From: Lysobacterales bacterium
GTDB lineage: Bacteria; Pseudomonadota; Gammaproteobacteria; Xanthomonadales; BPKI01
Assembly: GCA_026005055.1 (NCBI GenBank)
Contig: BPKI01000001.1
Span: 186,001-250,000, forward strand
Reading direction: 5' to 3'
DNA length: 64,000 nucleotides
The notes below the pieces were generated by a model, which worked only from the letters and a program-made list of their open reading frames with translations, made no database searches and was not told the origin of the DNA. Positions 54,604-64,000 of the stretch are shown piece by piece (position 1 is the stretch's first letter; each line of letters starts with the position of its first letter). Made by a program: the position numbers and the translations under genes.

Positions 54604-56673
54604 ATGACGCGCCTTTTCGCTTCGCTCGCCCTCTTTGGCCTCATCGCGCTCGCTGGCTGCGCCCCGACGTCCCATCGCGAGCCTCCCGCATCCCGACCCG
54701 CCAGCGCCGAATCGGTCCCGCTCGTTCCCCGCCGCCTGCTTTTCGCCGATCCCGAGCGTTCTTCGGGAATGGTGAGCCCGGACGGGAAATGGCTTGCTTG
54801 GCTGGCACCGGATGAGGGCGTCATGAACGTCTGGGTCGCACCCCGCAACCGGCCCGAGGACGCGCGCGCCATCACCCGCGACCGCGGCCGCGGCATCCGC
54901 AACTTCGCCTTCGCCTTCGACGGCGAACATCTGCTCTACCTCCGCGATGCGGGCGGAGACGAGAACGATCATCTCTACGCCTTTCCTATCGCCGGCGGCG
55001 AGCCTCGCGATCTCACCCCATTTCCGGGTGCCAAGGCGCAGATCGAGGCGCTGAGCGAGCGCCGTCCTGGCGAGCTGATCGTGGGCATCAATGACCGCGA
55101 TCCCCGCTTCTTCGACCCCTGGCGGATCGTGATCGCCACCGGCGAGCGCGAACGGCTGCTCGAGAATGAGGGTTTCGCGAGCTTCCTCTTCGATCGGGAT
55201 CTCCGACTCAGGCTCGCCACCCGTCCGCGGCCCGACGGCGGCATCGAGGTCCTGCGCCACCTCGGCGAAGGGCGCTTCGCGCCCGCCTTCCTGATTCCCC
55301 ACGAGGACGCCTTGAGCACCCGGCTGATCGAGCTCGACGATGAAGGCCGCCTGCTGCTCATCGACAGCCGCGGGCGCGATCTCGCCGCCCTCCTCCGCCT
55401 CGATCTCGAAAGCGGGCAGTCGGAGCTCCTCTTCGCCCCGGAGCGCGCCGACGTGAGCGGCGTGCTGCTGCATCCGCGTTCGCGGCACGTGCAGGCGGTG
55501 TTGGTCAACGACCTCAAGCCGGAGTGGTTCGCCCTCGACCCGGCTTTCGCCGAAGACCTCGAGGTGCTCAAGACCCTCGGGGAGGGCGAGCTGTCGATCG
55601 CAAGCCGTAGCCTCGATGATGCACTCTGGAGCGTGGCGCTTTACCGCTCGGATCGGCCTGCGCAGTTCTTCCTCTACGACCGCCGCGAGCGCAAGGCCCA
55701 CTTCTGGTTCGACACTCGCCCGGCGCTCAGCGCCTACCGGCTGAGCCCGATGCGCCCCCTCGTCATCCCAAGCCGCGACGGGTTGCGCCTGGTGAGCTAC
55801 CTCACCCTGCCCGAAGGTGTCGCCCTTGATGCTCGCGGCTGGCCGAAAGCCCCGCTGCCGATGGTGCTCCTCGTGCACGGCGGCCCCTGGGCGCGCGACA
55901 GCTACGGCTTCAACGTCCTGCATCAGTGGCTCGCGAGCCGCGGCTACGCCGTGCTCTCGGTCAACTTCCGCGGCTCCACCGGCTTCGGCAAGGCCTTTGT
56001 CAATGCCGGAGACCGCGAATGGGCCGGCAAGATGCATGATGACCTCATCGATGCGGTCTCCTTCACCGTCCACGAAGGGATCGCCGATCCCAAGCGCATC
56101 GCGATCATGGGCGGAAGCTACGGCGGCTATGCCACCCTCGTGGGCCTCAGCTTCACCCCGGAGGTCTTCGCCTGCGGCGTGGACCTGGTCGGTCCTTCCA
56201 ATCTGATCACCCTGCTTGAATCCATCCCGCCCTACTGGGAGAGCTTCCGCCGCACCTTCGCGAAACGAGTGGGCGACCCTGACACCGAGGAAGGCCGGGC
56301 GCTCTTGCGCGAGCGTTCGCCGCTCTTCCGGGTCGAGCGGATCATCCGGCCGTTGCTCATCGGCCAGGGCGCGAACGACCCCCGGGTCAAACAAGCCGAG
56401 AGCGATCAGATCGTGAAAGCCATGGCCGAACGCGGCATACCCGTCACCTACCTGCTCTTTCCCGATGAAGGGCACGGCTTCGTGCGTCCGGCCAATCGCA
56501 TCGCTTTCTGGGCGGTCAGCGAGCGCTTCCTCGCCGGCTGCCTGGGCGGGCGCAGCGAGCCCTTCACCGCCGAAGACTTCGCCGGCTCGAGCCTGAGCGT
56601 GCCGCACGGCGCCGAATACATCCCTGGCCTTTCCGAGGCGCTCTCCGAGCACCGCCCGGATGTCCGGATGTAG
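54604..56673 (+). CDS. S9 family peptidase (prolyl oligopeptidase-type lipoprotein)
   Basis: Lipobox LFGLIALAGCAPT; beta-propeller then VHGGPWARDSYGFNVLHQWLASRGYAVLSVNFRGSTGFGKAF, IAIMGGSYGGYATLVGL, LLFPDEGHGFVRPANR. Confidence 0.95.
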   Translation: MTRLFASLALFGLIALAGCAPTSHREPPASRPASAESVPLVPRRLLFADPERSSGMVSPDGKWLAWLAPDEGVMNVWVAPRNRPEDARAITRDRGRGIRNFAFAFDGEHLLYLRDAGGDENDHLYAFPIAGGEPRDLTPFPGAKAQIEALSERRPGELIVGINDRDPRFFDPWRIVIATGERERLLENEGFASFLFDRDLRLRLATRPRPDGGIEVLRHLGEGRFAPAFLIPHEDALSTRLIELDDEGRLLLIDSRGRDLAALLRLDLESGQSELLFAPERADVSGVLLHPRSRHVQAVLVNDLKPEWFALDPAFAEDLEVLKTLGEGELSIASRSLDDALWSVALYRSDRPAQFFLYDRRERKAHFWFDTRPALSAYRLSPMRPLVIPSRDGLRLVSYLTLPEGVALDARGWPKAPLPMVLLVHGGPWARDSYGFNVLHQWLASRGYAVLSVNFRGSTGFGKAFVNAGDREWAGKMHDDLIDAVSFTVHEGIADPKRIAIMGGSYGGYATLVGLSFTPEVFACGVDLVGPSNLITLLESIPPYWESFRRTFAKRVGDPDTEEGRALLRERSPLFRVERIIRPLLIGQGANDPRVKQAESDQIVKAMAERGIPVTYLLFPDEGHGFVRPANRIAFWAVSERFLAGCLGGRSEPFTAEDFAGSSLSVPHGAEYIPGLSEALSEHRPDVRM

Positions 56674-56679
56674 CAGGCC

Positions 56680-57765
56680 TCAGGCCCGATGCGGCCGCGC
56701 GAGATAAGCGCTGCTTTGCATCTCGACAAGGCGGCTTACGGTGCGCCGGAACTCGGCGGCGAGCCGCTCGCCGCGATAAAGCTCGGGCGGCCAGGCCGCA
56801 GCGCTGGCGAAGAGCTTGACCCCGTGGTCGTAGAGGGCATCGATCAGGTGCACGAAGCGGCGCGCCGGATCGTCCATGCCCTCGGTGAACACCGGGATCG
56901 CGGAGAGAAAGAGGGTGTGGAAGCTGCGCGCGAGCTCGAGATAATCCGCCGTGCTGCGCCCTTCGCCGCAGAGCGCGGAGAAATCGAACCATATGAGATC
57001 GGCGCTGCGCCGCCGAAGAGGCACGCGGCGGCCGAACAGCTCGATGGCACCGGCGGTCGTCGTGTCATCGCCCGCCAGCCGCGCGAAACTCGCGGCCAAG
57101 GCCGATTCAGCGCGCTCGTCAGCGGGCACGTGGTAGCAAGGCTCGGCAGCGAGGGCGCTCAGACGGTGGTCTTCGCCCGCACCGATTTCCACCACTTCGC
57201 AATGGCGCTCGATCAGGGCGATGGCCGGCTCGAAGCGAGCGCGCTGAAGCCCGCCGCGGTAAAGCTCGCGCGGCGGGACGTTGGAGGTGGCCACCAAGCA
57301 GACCCCGCGAGCGAAAAGCCCCTGCAAAAGCCCGGCGAGGAGCATGGCATCGCCGATGTCGACGACCATGAACTCATCGAGGGCGAGTAGCCGCGCCTTC
57401 CGCGCCCAATCGGCGGCGATGCCATCCAGCGGATCGCGCTCGCCGCGGCGGTTGCGCAAGGCCTCATGGATCCGGCCCATGAAGCGGTGGAAATGCAGGC
57501 GCTGATGAGGCAGATCGGCGAGGCTGCGGATGAAGAGATCCATGAGCATGGTCTTGCCGCGGCCAACCGCGCCCCAGAGATAAAGCCCGCGCACGGGCGG
57601 CCAGCGCCCGCGCAGCCGCCTGAACAGACTGACCGGCTTCGCTCGCAGAGCAGCCCGAAGCGCCTCCAGCCTTTCCAAGGCCGCGAGCTGTCCGGGATCG
57701 GACCGCAGCCGACCGCGCTCGACCGCCTCCCGATAGAGCGCGCTCAGCTCTCCTGAACCGCTCAC
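56680..57765 (-). CDS. zapE: ZapE/AFG1-family ATPase
   Basis: RGLYLWGAVGRGKTMLMDLFIRSL (Walker A), LHFHRFMGRIHEAL, LLALDEFMVVDIGDAMLLAGLLQGLFARGVCLVATSNVPPRELYRGGLQRARFEPAI. GTG start. Confidence 0.93.
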   Translation of the reverse strand: MSGSGELSALYREAVERGRLRSDPGQLAALERLEALRAALRAKPVSLFRRLRGRWPPVRGLYLWGAVGRGKTMLMDLFIRSLADLPHQRLHFHRFMGRIHEALRNRRGERDPLDGIAADWARKARLLALDEFMVVDIGDAMLLAGLLQGLFARGVCLVATSNVPPRELYRGGLQRARFEPAIALIERHCEVVEIGAGEDHRLSALAAEPCYHVPADERAESALAASFARLAGDDTTTAGAIELFGRRVPLRRRSADLIWFDFSALCGEGRSTADYLELARSFHTLFLSAIPVFTEGMDDPARRFVHLIDALYDHGVKLFASAAAWPPELYRGERLAAEFRRTVSRLVEMQSSAYLARPHRA

Positions 57766-58439
57766 GCGGGCTGGCGAAGAGGCGGCAGATGCGGCCGGAC
57801 CGCGTGCTTGAGCACACCGCGCAGGTCCATCAGCCGCCGGTGGAAGAAATGGCCGGTGTCGGGAATCTCCACGTAATACGGTGGCGGCTCGAGGCTCTCG
57901 ACGAAACGCCTCACCGCCTCGACCGAGACCACGTCGTCTTCGCTGCCCTGAACGATGATCCAGGGGCACTCGGGGCGGGCGAGGCTGTCGAAGTCCCAGC
58001 TCTCGACCGGCGGGGCGATCGAGATCAGGCAGGCCACCGGCAAGGTCTGCGCCGCCCGCGCCGAGACGTAGGCACCGAAAGAAAATCCGCCGAGCCAAAG
58101 CGCATCGTGGGGACGGGCGCGGCGCACCCACTCGGCCACTGCGATCGCATCTTGGGTTTCCCCGCGCCCCTGGTCGAATACCCCTTCGGAACGGCCCACC
58201 CCGCGAAAATTGAACCGCACCGTGCTCAGTCCGCATTCGCGAAGGCTGCGCTCGAGCATAGTCACCACCTTGTTGTGCATGGTGCCGCCATGCAGAGGAT
58301 GGGGATGGCAGAGCACGGCCACCCCCGCCCGCGCGATCTCGGGTTCGGGGTGATCGACCGCCACTTCGAGCAGGCCCGCCGGTCCCGGCAGCAGGAGCTC
58401 GCTGCGTTCGGCCGGAAACGACGGTTCGGCTTCGCTCAT
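57762..58439 (-). CDS. Alpha/beta-hydrolase (KANL3/Tex30-like)
   Basis: VAVLCHPHPLHGGTMHNKVVTMLERSLRECGLSTVRFNFRGVGRSEGVFDQGRGE, LWLGGFSFGAYVSARAAQ, EIPDTGHFFHRRL. Confidence 0.93.
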   Translation of the reverse strand: MSEAEPSFPAERSELLLPGPAGLLEVAVDHPEPEIARAGVAVLCHPHPLHGGTMHNKVVTMLERSLRECGLSTVRFNFRGVGRSEGVFDQGRGETQDAIAVAEWVRRARPHDALWLGGFSFGAYVSARAAQTLPVACLISIAPPVESWDFDSLARPECPWIIVQGSEDDVVSVEAVRRFVESLEPPPYYVEIPDTGHFFHRRLMDLRGVLKHAVRPHLPPLRQPA

Positions 58440-58550
58440 GGGCGGCGATGATAACCGAGCCGGACGAGGTGCCGGTGGATTCAACACGGATTCACTGCGA
58501 CAGACTTACCCTCGTTACCCTCGATCAGCGCACCTGCGACTGGATCGCCC

Positions 58551-59576
58551 ATGAGACATCTCGCCTTGCTCACGCTCTTGCCGTTCTCAGCGCACGCGTT
58601 CACGCCCGAGTCCGGTTTCTGGTGGACGCCGACGGAGCCCGGAAGCGGCATCGCCATCGAGATCCAGGACAACTACCTGTTCATGGCCGCCTACAGCTAC
58701 CGACCGAACGGCACAGCCACCTTCTACACCGCCCAGGGCACCCTCAGCGGCAATGCCCGCTTCGTCGGCGAGCTCGCGAGCTTCCAAGGCGGCACCTGCA
58801 TCGGCTGCCCCTTCACGAGCCCGACGCCCGCCCCCGGCGCCGGACCGGTCGAGATTCTCTTCGATACCGAGCGCACGGGCCGACTGCGCTGGGGGGGACG
58901 GGAGCTTCGCATCGAACGCTTCGGCTTCTACCTCAAGCGCGCGAGCGATCCCGCCGGTGCCTCGCCCGAGATCGCCAAGATGCTCGGCGAATGGAGCCTG
59001 GTGCTCGACTTCGAGCGGAATCCGGAGCCGGGGCTCAGCGGCTTTCAGGCCGACGTCCTCGTCTTCGATCGCTTGCTCTTCGATAACCAGCTCAACGCCT
59101 GGATCTTCGACGGCTGCCGCGCCGAGGACAGCGAGGTCGGGGCTTGTCTGCCGAACTCCCTCGAGGCCGCAGGGACCTACGACCCGCGCATCCGCCGTCA
59201 CGTGATCGTCGTGTACGACGGCCTCGATTCCCTCAATCGCGACGTATGCCTCTACTACGAGGTCGATGCCGGCACCAATCACCTGCGCACCCTGCCCTTG
59301 GACGGGATCGGCGGCGTGGCGGTCTATCTCTGCGACCGCGAGGATCCCCTCAACCGCCGGTTCCATCCGGTCCGCGGCTTCCGAACCGCAAGCCGCACCT
59401 TCGTCCAAGGCGGCATCGGGCCGAGCGAAGCCAAGCGCGGCGAGCTTCTGCCCAGGCCCGCGCGCTTCTCGCCGAGCGAGGCGGCGGCCGAGGCCGCGAT
59501 CGCTTCGCCTGAACGCCTCAGGCTCGTTCGCGCTCTCGAGGCGCGGCTCGAGCGGCCCTGGCGCCACAATCGTTAG
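58551..59576 (+). CDS. Secreted protein with GxWWxPxExGxGxxIExQ-type motif
   Basis: Signal peptide MRHLALLTLLPFSAHA; FTPESGFWWTPTEPGSGIAIEIQDNYLFMAAYSYRPNGTATFYTAQG. Confidence 0.8.
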   Translation: MRHLALLTLLPFSAHAFTPESGFWWTPTEPGSGIAIEIQDNYLFMAAYSYRPNGTATFYTAQGTLSGNARFVGELASFQGGTCIGCPFTSPTPAPGAGPVEILFDTERTGRLRWGGRELRIERFGFYLKRASDPAGASPEIAKMLGEWSLVLDFERNPEPGLSGFQADVLVFDRLLFDNQLNAWIFDGCRAEDSEVGACLPNSLEAAGTYDPRIRRHVIVVYDGLDSLNRDVCLYYEVDAGTNHLRTLPLDGIGGVAVYLCDREDPLNRRFHPVRGFRTASRTFVQGGIGPSEAKRGELLPRPARFSPSEAAAEAAIASPERLRLVRALEARLERPWRHNR

Positions 59577-61564
59577 CCTCCGTTCCCGAAGCGCCTCTCG
59601 AGGCGGAGCAGGAACTCGCGGCCGGCGCCGGGGATGTGGCGGAATTCGCCGAAGGCAAAGTCGGCGCGCTCGGCGTAGCGCCGGTCGAGGAGATTGGCGA
59701 TCCTTCCGCTCAGACGCCAGCCTCGACCGAGCTCGCGCTCGAGCTCGAGATCGAGGAGGCGATGACCGGGGTAACGATGGCGGTTTTCGGCATCGAGGGG
59801 ATAGGGACCCACATGGCGCAGGCTGAGCGCGATGCGGCCATGCCCTTCGATCTCGCGGGCGAGCATCAGGAACCCGGTCGCGACCGGCGCGGAATCGATG
59901 CGCCGACCGCGCTGGATCCGCTCCCCGCCGGCGAGCTCGCTGTCGAAGCCGTAGCGATGGCGGCCGAAGGAGAGCTGCCCTAAGAGCGAAAGCTTGGGCC
60001 CGAGCGCCCTCTCGAACTCGAACTCGAGACCCACATGCGTCGTCCTGCCGCCGGTCCGCAGGAAACCCTCCGCATCGCGCAGCACCAGATCCCACTTGCG
60101 ATAGGCGAAGCCTTCGACGGCGAGAAAAGCCCGCTCCTCCCCGAAGCGAACACCGGCCTCGGCACCTGCAATCTTCTCGGTCGAGAGCACGGCCACCGAC
60201 TGCCCGCGCTGCAAGCGATAGAGCTCGTTGGCCAGAGGCATCCGGCTGTTGCCCACGAGCCTCAGACGGAGCTTGCCGCCGGCACCGAGCGAGCGCTTGA
60301 GCTCGGCCTCGACGCCGCCCCCGAGGAAGCGGTCTCGCCGGTCCTCGGGCCGCTGGAAAAGGCATCCTCCCGGGGCGGGACAGGGCGTGCCGTCCTCGCG
60401 CAGATTGCCGGCGGCCATGCGATTGTCGTAGTCGTACGCGATCGCCTCGAGACGAAGCCCGAGCGCGAGGGCGGTAGCCCCAGCCCCCTCGAGGTCGAGG
60501 CGCCCAAAGACCGCCCCGTAGAGCGCATCGACGCCGAAGTCGTAGTGCCGCCCCGGCGGACGGATGAGCCGCTGCAGCGGTGGCCCGCTGGCGAGCGGAT
60601 GCTCTTGGCGTTCGAGCACCTGCCCTCGCGCCGCTTCCAACTCCAGCCCGAGGCGAAGCCGCCCTTCATCGCCCTCCAGGCGAAGCCCCGCGCTTTCGCT
60701 GCCCACCGTCTCGCGCGGCTGGCCGAGGATGAAATGCTGCAGGAAGCGGTGCTCGTCCCGTCTGAGGTAAAAGACCTGCCGCCAGGCGCCGCTAAGCCGA
60801 TGCAGGGCGATGCGCCAGGCATCGGCATCGCGGAAGGCCTCGGGGTTGGGGTTGAGGAAACGCCGCGCATCGCGATAGGCGCGCTCTCCTGCGACGAAAC
60901 CGGCGGTCTGCTGGCGCAGGCGGCTGGCAGCGATGATCAGGCGCATGGGCGCGCCTCGGGGTGCGAACTGCGCGAGGAGCTTCTGCTGGGCGAAACCCTC
61001 CTCGGCGCGGAAGCTTTCGCTTCCCACCGCGAAGAGATCAAGACGCATCGCCTCCGCGGGAAGGCTTGCGCGCAGCGACCGCCGAGCGAAGGATCCCGCC
61101 TCGAAGGCCAGCGAGGAGGGCCCATCGAGGGCGGGGACCCGCACTTCGAGGACCCCATGAAGCGCATGACCGCCCTGCACCACGCCCCCTGGACCTCGCT
61201 GCAAGGCGATCGTCCGTGCGAGCTCGAGCGATGTTTCGGCGATCTGATTCGCATTGCAGAAGCCGACCGGCCGAATCGGAATCCCCTCCTCGAGGATCAA
61301 GAAGGCCCCGCAGGCGCCGAGGCCGGTGAGGATGGGGGAGCGGATTGCGAGCAGCGACTCTTGTCCCGAACCGCGGCTGAGCCACACCCCCGGCAGACGC
61401 GCGAGCCATTCGCTCGGGTGGGTGCCGAGGATCCTCTGTGGATCGAGCAGTCGCGAGCGCGCTCCGGTCGTCTGCTCGCCGCTTTCCTCCGCGAACACGG
61501 AAAGAGCGGGCAGCTCGGGAGGTGCCTCAAGGGCGAGCGCGAGGGCGATCAGCGCCCCGATCAC
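59573..61564 (-). CDS. TonB-dependent receptor-like outer-membrane protein
   Basis: GTG start at VIGALIALALALEAPPELPALSVFAEES; plug GTHPSEWLARLPGVWLSRGSGQESLLAIRSPILTGLGACGAFLILEEGIPIRPVGFCNANQIAETSLE; C-terminal FGEFRHIPGAGREFLLRLERRFGNGG. Confidence 0.87.
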   Translation of the reverse strand: MIGALIALALALEAPPELPALSVFAEESGEQTTGARSRLLDPQRILGTHPSEWLARLPGVWLSRGSGQESLLAIRSPILTGLGACGAFLILEEGIPIRPVGFCNANQIAETSLELARTIALQRGPGGVVQGGHALHGVLEVRVPALDGPSSLAFEAGSFARRSLRASLPAEAMRLDLFAVGSESFRAEEGFAQQKLLAQFAPRGAPMRLIIAASRLRQQTAGFVAGERAYRDARRFLNPNPEAFRDADAWRIALHRLSGAWRQVFYLRRDEHRFLQHFILGQPRETVGSESAGLRLEGDEGRLRLGLELEAARGQVLERQEHPLASGPPLQRLIRPPGRHYDFGVDALYGAVFGRLDLEGAGATALALGLRLEAIAYDYDNRMAAGNLREDGTPCPAPGGCLFQRPEDRRDRFLGGGVEAELKRSLGAGGKLRLRLVGNSRMPLANELYRLQRGQSVAVLSTEKIAGAEAGVRFGEERAFLAVEGFAYRKWDLVLRDAEGFLRTGGRTTHVGLEFEFERALGPKLSLLGQLSFGRHRYGFDSELAGGERIQRGRRIDSAPVATGFLMLAREIEGHGRIALSLRHVGPYPLDAENRHRYPGHRLLDLELERELGRGWRLSGRIANLLDRRYAERADFAFGEFRHIPGAGREFLLRLERRFGNGG

Positions 61565-61568
61565 GCCC

Positions 61569-62141
61569 TCACCACAAGCGCATTCGCAAGCCTCGACCCG
61601 AGGCCTGCAAGCGCTCGCGCTCGGCCTTACGCCGCCGCCGCATCCGCAGGTGAAGCTCCTTGCGCCGCGTCTCGAGCCAGTCGGCACGGCCGATCTGAGC
61701 CGGATCCACGCCCCGCCGCCGCGCCTCGATCTCGCGGTAGCGGCAGAAATCCTCATAAGCCTCGAGCTCATGCCGGAGCTCGCGGGCGATGAGCTCGATC
61801 ATGACCGCATCGTCGAGGAATCCGAAGACCGGCACGCTGTCGGGGATGAGATCCTTCGGATCCGCGAAATACGTGATGGCGGCGAGGACGTGACCGCGCT
61901 CGGGCTCGGGCAGCGCGAAGCCCTCATCGCCGACCATCGCGATCATGCGCTCGAGCCGATCCAAGCGCTCGACGATGAAATGGGGCGGGTTGGCGGCGCG
62001 CGCATCGGCGAGATTGCTGCGCGCAGCGGCCAGAATCTCCGGCTCGGCGAGCTGGCCGCGCGCGGCGGCGGCCGCGGCGAGCAGTCCGCGAAGGTGGGCG
62101 ATGTCTTGTTCGTCGAGCTCGAAATGCAGTTTGAGGCTCAT
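61569..62141 (-). CDS. DUF1232/YkvA-like protein
   Basis: VLAAITYFADPKDLIPDSVPVFGFLDDAVMIELIARELRHELEAYEDFCRYRE. Confidence 0.9.
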   Translation of the reverse strand: MSLKLHFELDEQDIAHLRGLLAAAAAARGQLAEPEILAAARSNLADARAANPPHFIVERLDRLERMIAMVGDEGFALPEPERGHVLAAITYFADPKDLIPDSVPVFGFLDDAVMIELIARELRHELEAYEDFCRYREIEARRRGVDPAQIGRADWLETRRKELHLRMRRRRKAERERLQASGRGLRMRLW

Positions 62142-62201
62142 GCCTGAGCTCCTTCCAAGGATTTGCGCAGCCTAACCGAGGGCGAATGGCAGCCACAAGC
62201 T

Positions 62202-63944
62202 TCACAGGATCGGTTCCAGACCGATGCCGAAGGCGGTGACGAGCAAGGTGGGCAGACGCTTGAGCGGCAGAGGCGCCTCGGGAAAAGCGCCCACGTCACG
62301 GTAGCACTGGGCGAAGCCGGGATCGCCCGGCTCGAGCTCTGGACAGCCTGGCCGTTTCTCGTAGCTGGTCGCGTAGCGCCATGGCCAGAGGTCGAAAAGC
62401 GGTAGAGATTCCGAGATCGCCGAGGCCAGGGCACTCACCGATCCGAGCACGGGCAAACGCTCGCGGCGGGCGATGCGCCAGGCGTTCTCCCCGCGCATGT
62501 CGCGCAGGATCGTCTCGCGCAGGCGAGCCACGAAACGAGCGTCCTCGATCAGCACCCCGTTTTCGGTGTTGATGTCGGCCGAGCGCGGGGTGAAGTTGTG
62601 CGAGCCGATGATCGCGCTGCGCCGGTCGATGATCAGGGTCTTGGCATGCAGGCCCACGCGCGGCATGGGCGGCTTGGCGCCGAGCGCCCCGCGGAGAAAA
62701 CTGAGCCCAGCGAGATAAGGAGGCGCATCCTCGGCGAAGGGCTTCCACTCGAAAATCGCAAGCTTCAGCCGCCGGAGGTAAAGGCGCTTGTATTTGTGCG
62801 AGAGCGCATAGACGAAGAAGGCATCGGTGGCGGCGAGGCTGTTGGTTGAAACCATGAGCGCCGGCGGCTCGGGGCGGTCGGCGAGCTTCGCGAAGAGGCG
62901 ACGGGCTTGGCGGCTGAGGACCAGGTAAGGGGTCTGAAGCAGCACCTCTTCGCGCGCGGCGCCGATGGCGGCTTTCATCACCGAGGTGAAATCGCGCGCG
63001 GCCGGATCGCGATGGCCCCAAGGCTTCCCCGGCCGGTCGGAGAAATACTCGATCCGCTCCACCGGAACGAAGAGAGCGGCAAAGTGGCGCGCGATGAACG
63101 GGGGATCATCGGCGAGGGCGCGCAGCATGGCGCCCCGCTCACGCCAGGGCGATGGTACTGCGACATCAGGCTCTGCAACCTCGCCGCGGAGGATGCGCTC
63201 GGCCACCCCACCCAGCCGCTCGGCGGGATGGGAGACGGGGTGCTCCCAAAAACGGGTAAAGGAGTCCTCCATCTCCCGGACGGCGGGACCGGAGAGCAGC
63301 ACCTCCCGGTCGCGGAAGTTGTACGCCGGATCCCAGTCGAAGTAGCGATTCTCGACGTTGCGCCCGCCGATCAGGGCGATCAGCCCGTCCACGACCAGCA
63401 ACTTGTTGTGCATCCTGCGATTGAAGTTCTGAAAGCAGCAGAGGATGCCGGCGGCGAATTCAGGAGCGCTGGTGCGGGCGCGGCGGAAAGTCGGGTTGTA
63501 CAGTCGGATCGAAAAGCCCCGGTGGCTGATCGCGAGGCCGGCGAGGAGCGCCTCATCGGGCAGGGAAAAGAGCTGATCGACGAGCAAGCGAACGCGCACA
63601 CCGCGCTGCGCCGCGGCGAGCAATTCGGCAAGGAGCAGCCGCCCCGAGGCGTCATCCGCGAAGATGTAAGTCTGGAGATCGATCGTTTCGCGCGCGGCGC
63701 GGATGAGATGAAGCCTGAGCAAGAGCGCTTCCTCGCCGCGCTCGATCAACAGTGCGCGATGGCGCTCCCGATCGGCCTGAGCCAAGGCGAACAAAGGGGA
63801 AGGCACCGGCGACTTCGCCTCGAGGTCGCTCGCCTTGAGCCGCTCCGCCTGGGCTTGCGCGCGCTCGGCCACGCGCAGGCTCGGAGCGCAGCCGAAAAGG
63901 GCTGCAAGCAGCGCGAGCAGCACGCAATGACCGAGCCGGATCAC
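62202..63944 (-). CDS. Phospholipase D/cardiolipin synthase-like lipoprotein
   Basis: Lipobox LLALLAALFGCAP; two HxKxxxxD motifs MHNKLLVVDGLIALIGGRNVENRY and LHAKTLIIDRRSAIIGSHNFTPRSADINTENGVLI. GTG start overlapping an upstream stop. Confidence 0.94.
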   Translation of the reverse strand: MIRLGHCVLLALLAALFGCAPSLRVAERAQAQAERLKASDLEAKSPVPSPLFALAQADRERHRALLIERGEEALLLRLHLIRAARETIDLQTYIFADDASGRLLLAELLAAAQRGVRVRLLVDQLFSLPDEALLAGLAISHRGFSIRLYNPTFRRARTSAPEFAAGILCCFQNFNRRMHNKLLVVDGLIALIGGRNVENRYFDWDPAYNFRDREVLLSGPAVREMEDSFTRFWEHPVSHPAERLGGVAERILRGEVAEPDVAVPSPWRERGAMLRALADDPPFIARHFAALFVPVERIEYFSDRPGKPWGHRDPAARDFTSVMKAAIGAAREEVLLQTPYLVLSRQARRLFAKLADRPEPPALMVSTNSLAATDAFFVYALSHKYKRLYLRRLKLAIFEWKPFAEDAPPYLAGLSFLRGALGAKPPMPRVGLHAKTLIIDRRSAIIGSHNFTPRSADINTENGVLIEDARFVARLRETILRDMRGENAWRIARRERLPVLGSVSALASAISESLPLFDLWPWRYATSYEKRPGCPELEPGDPGFAQCYRDVGAFPEAPLPLKRLPTLLVTAFGIGLEPIL

Positions 63945-64000
63945 TCCCTCGCCGTCTCCCGCGCAAGACGGATGGAGAGACGAAGCAGGATCCGGTCGCC
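63941..64000 (-). CDS. C-terminal end of an upstream CDS (runs off right edge)
   Basis: Reverse frame reads ...GDRILLRLSIRLARETARE-stop; stop overlaps the PLD GTG start. Confidence 0.4.
   Translation of the reverse strand, partial: GDRILLRLSIRLARETARE

Noticed and set aside
54511-56652. 713-aa minus-strand ORF
   Set aside because: Antisense to the well-supported S9 peptidase; no recognisable domain.
56661-56670. TGTCCGGATG, a partial match to the operator core
   Set aside because: Only one half matches; it lies at the 3' end of the S9 peptidase coding sequence, not at a promoter.
60035-61792. 585-aa plus-strand ORF
   Set aside because: Antisense to the TonB-receptor-like gene; no domain logic.
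1-64000. tRNA/rRNA genes, CRISPR arrays, IS elements, toxin-antitoxin or phage-defence genes
   Set aside because: Looked for repeats, transposase/integrase motifs and RNA-gene signatures by eye and found none; tRNAscan-SE, Infernal and CRISPRCasFinder would be decisive.

Overview
High-GC bacterial chromosomal window, proteobacterial and probably gammaproteobacterial in flavour (inference). It is almost fully coding: about 61 protein genes, no rRNA, tRNA, IS element, prophage or CRISPR array seen. The ends look like ordinary chromosome: TonB receptor, HDAC-like, GTP-PEPCK, M16 protease and TetR on the left; NUDIX, SrkA-like kinase, thioesterase, S9 peptidase, ZapE, TonB receptor, DUF1232 and phospholipase D on the right. 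The middle (~7.4-51.1 kb) is a large, tightly packed catabolic island. It holds TRAP and MFS transporters, a TonB receptor, three PuuE/cyclic-imide-hydrolase-like polysaccharide-deacetylase-fold proteins, an isochorismatase-like hydrolase, amidase, nitrilase-like protein, three family III CoA transferases, acyl-CoA dehydrogenase, MaoC hydratase, CitE-like lyase, enoyl-CoA hydratase, two MmgE/PrpD proteins, LeuCD-like dehydratase, PaaK-like ligase, ALDH and two GntR/UTRA regulators. The strongest unannotated signal is a repeated palindrome WWTGTCCGGACAWA at five sites (~16.16, 17.21, 20.53, 29.36 and 44.44 kb). Each lies at the 5' end of an island transcription unit, including the divergent promoter of the GntR gene at 43670-44398. 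At two sites it overlaps the -10 element of a good sigma70-like promoter. I infer one GntR regulon spanning ~28 kb. A second, different palindrome (CTTGTcATn6ATaACAAG) lies between the other GntR gene and its divergent operon. The substrate is unknown; a cyclic imide/half-amide or branched dicarboxylate is my working hypothesis.
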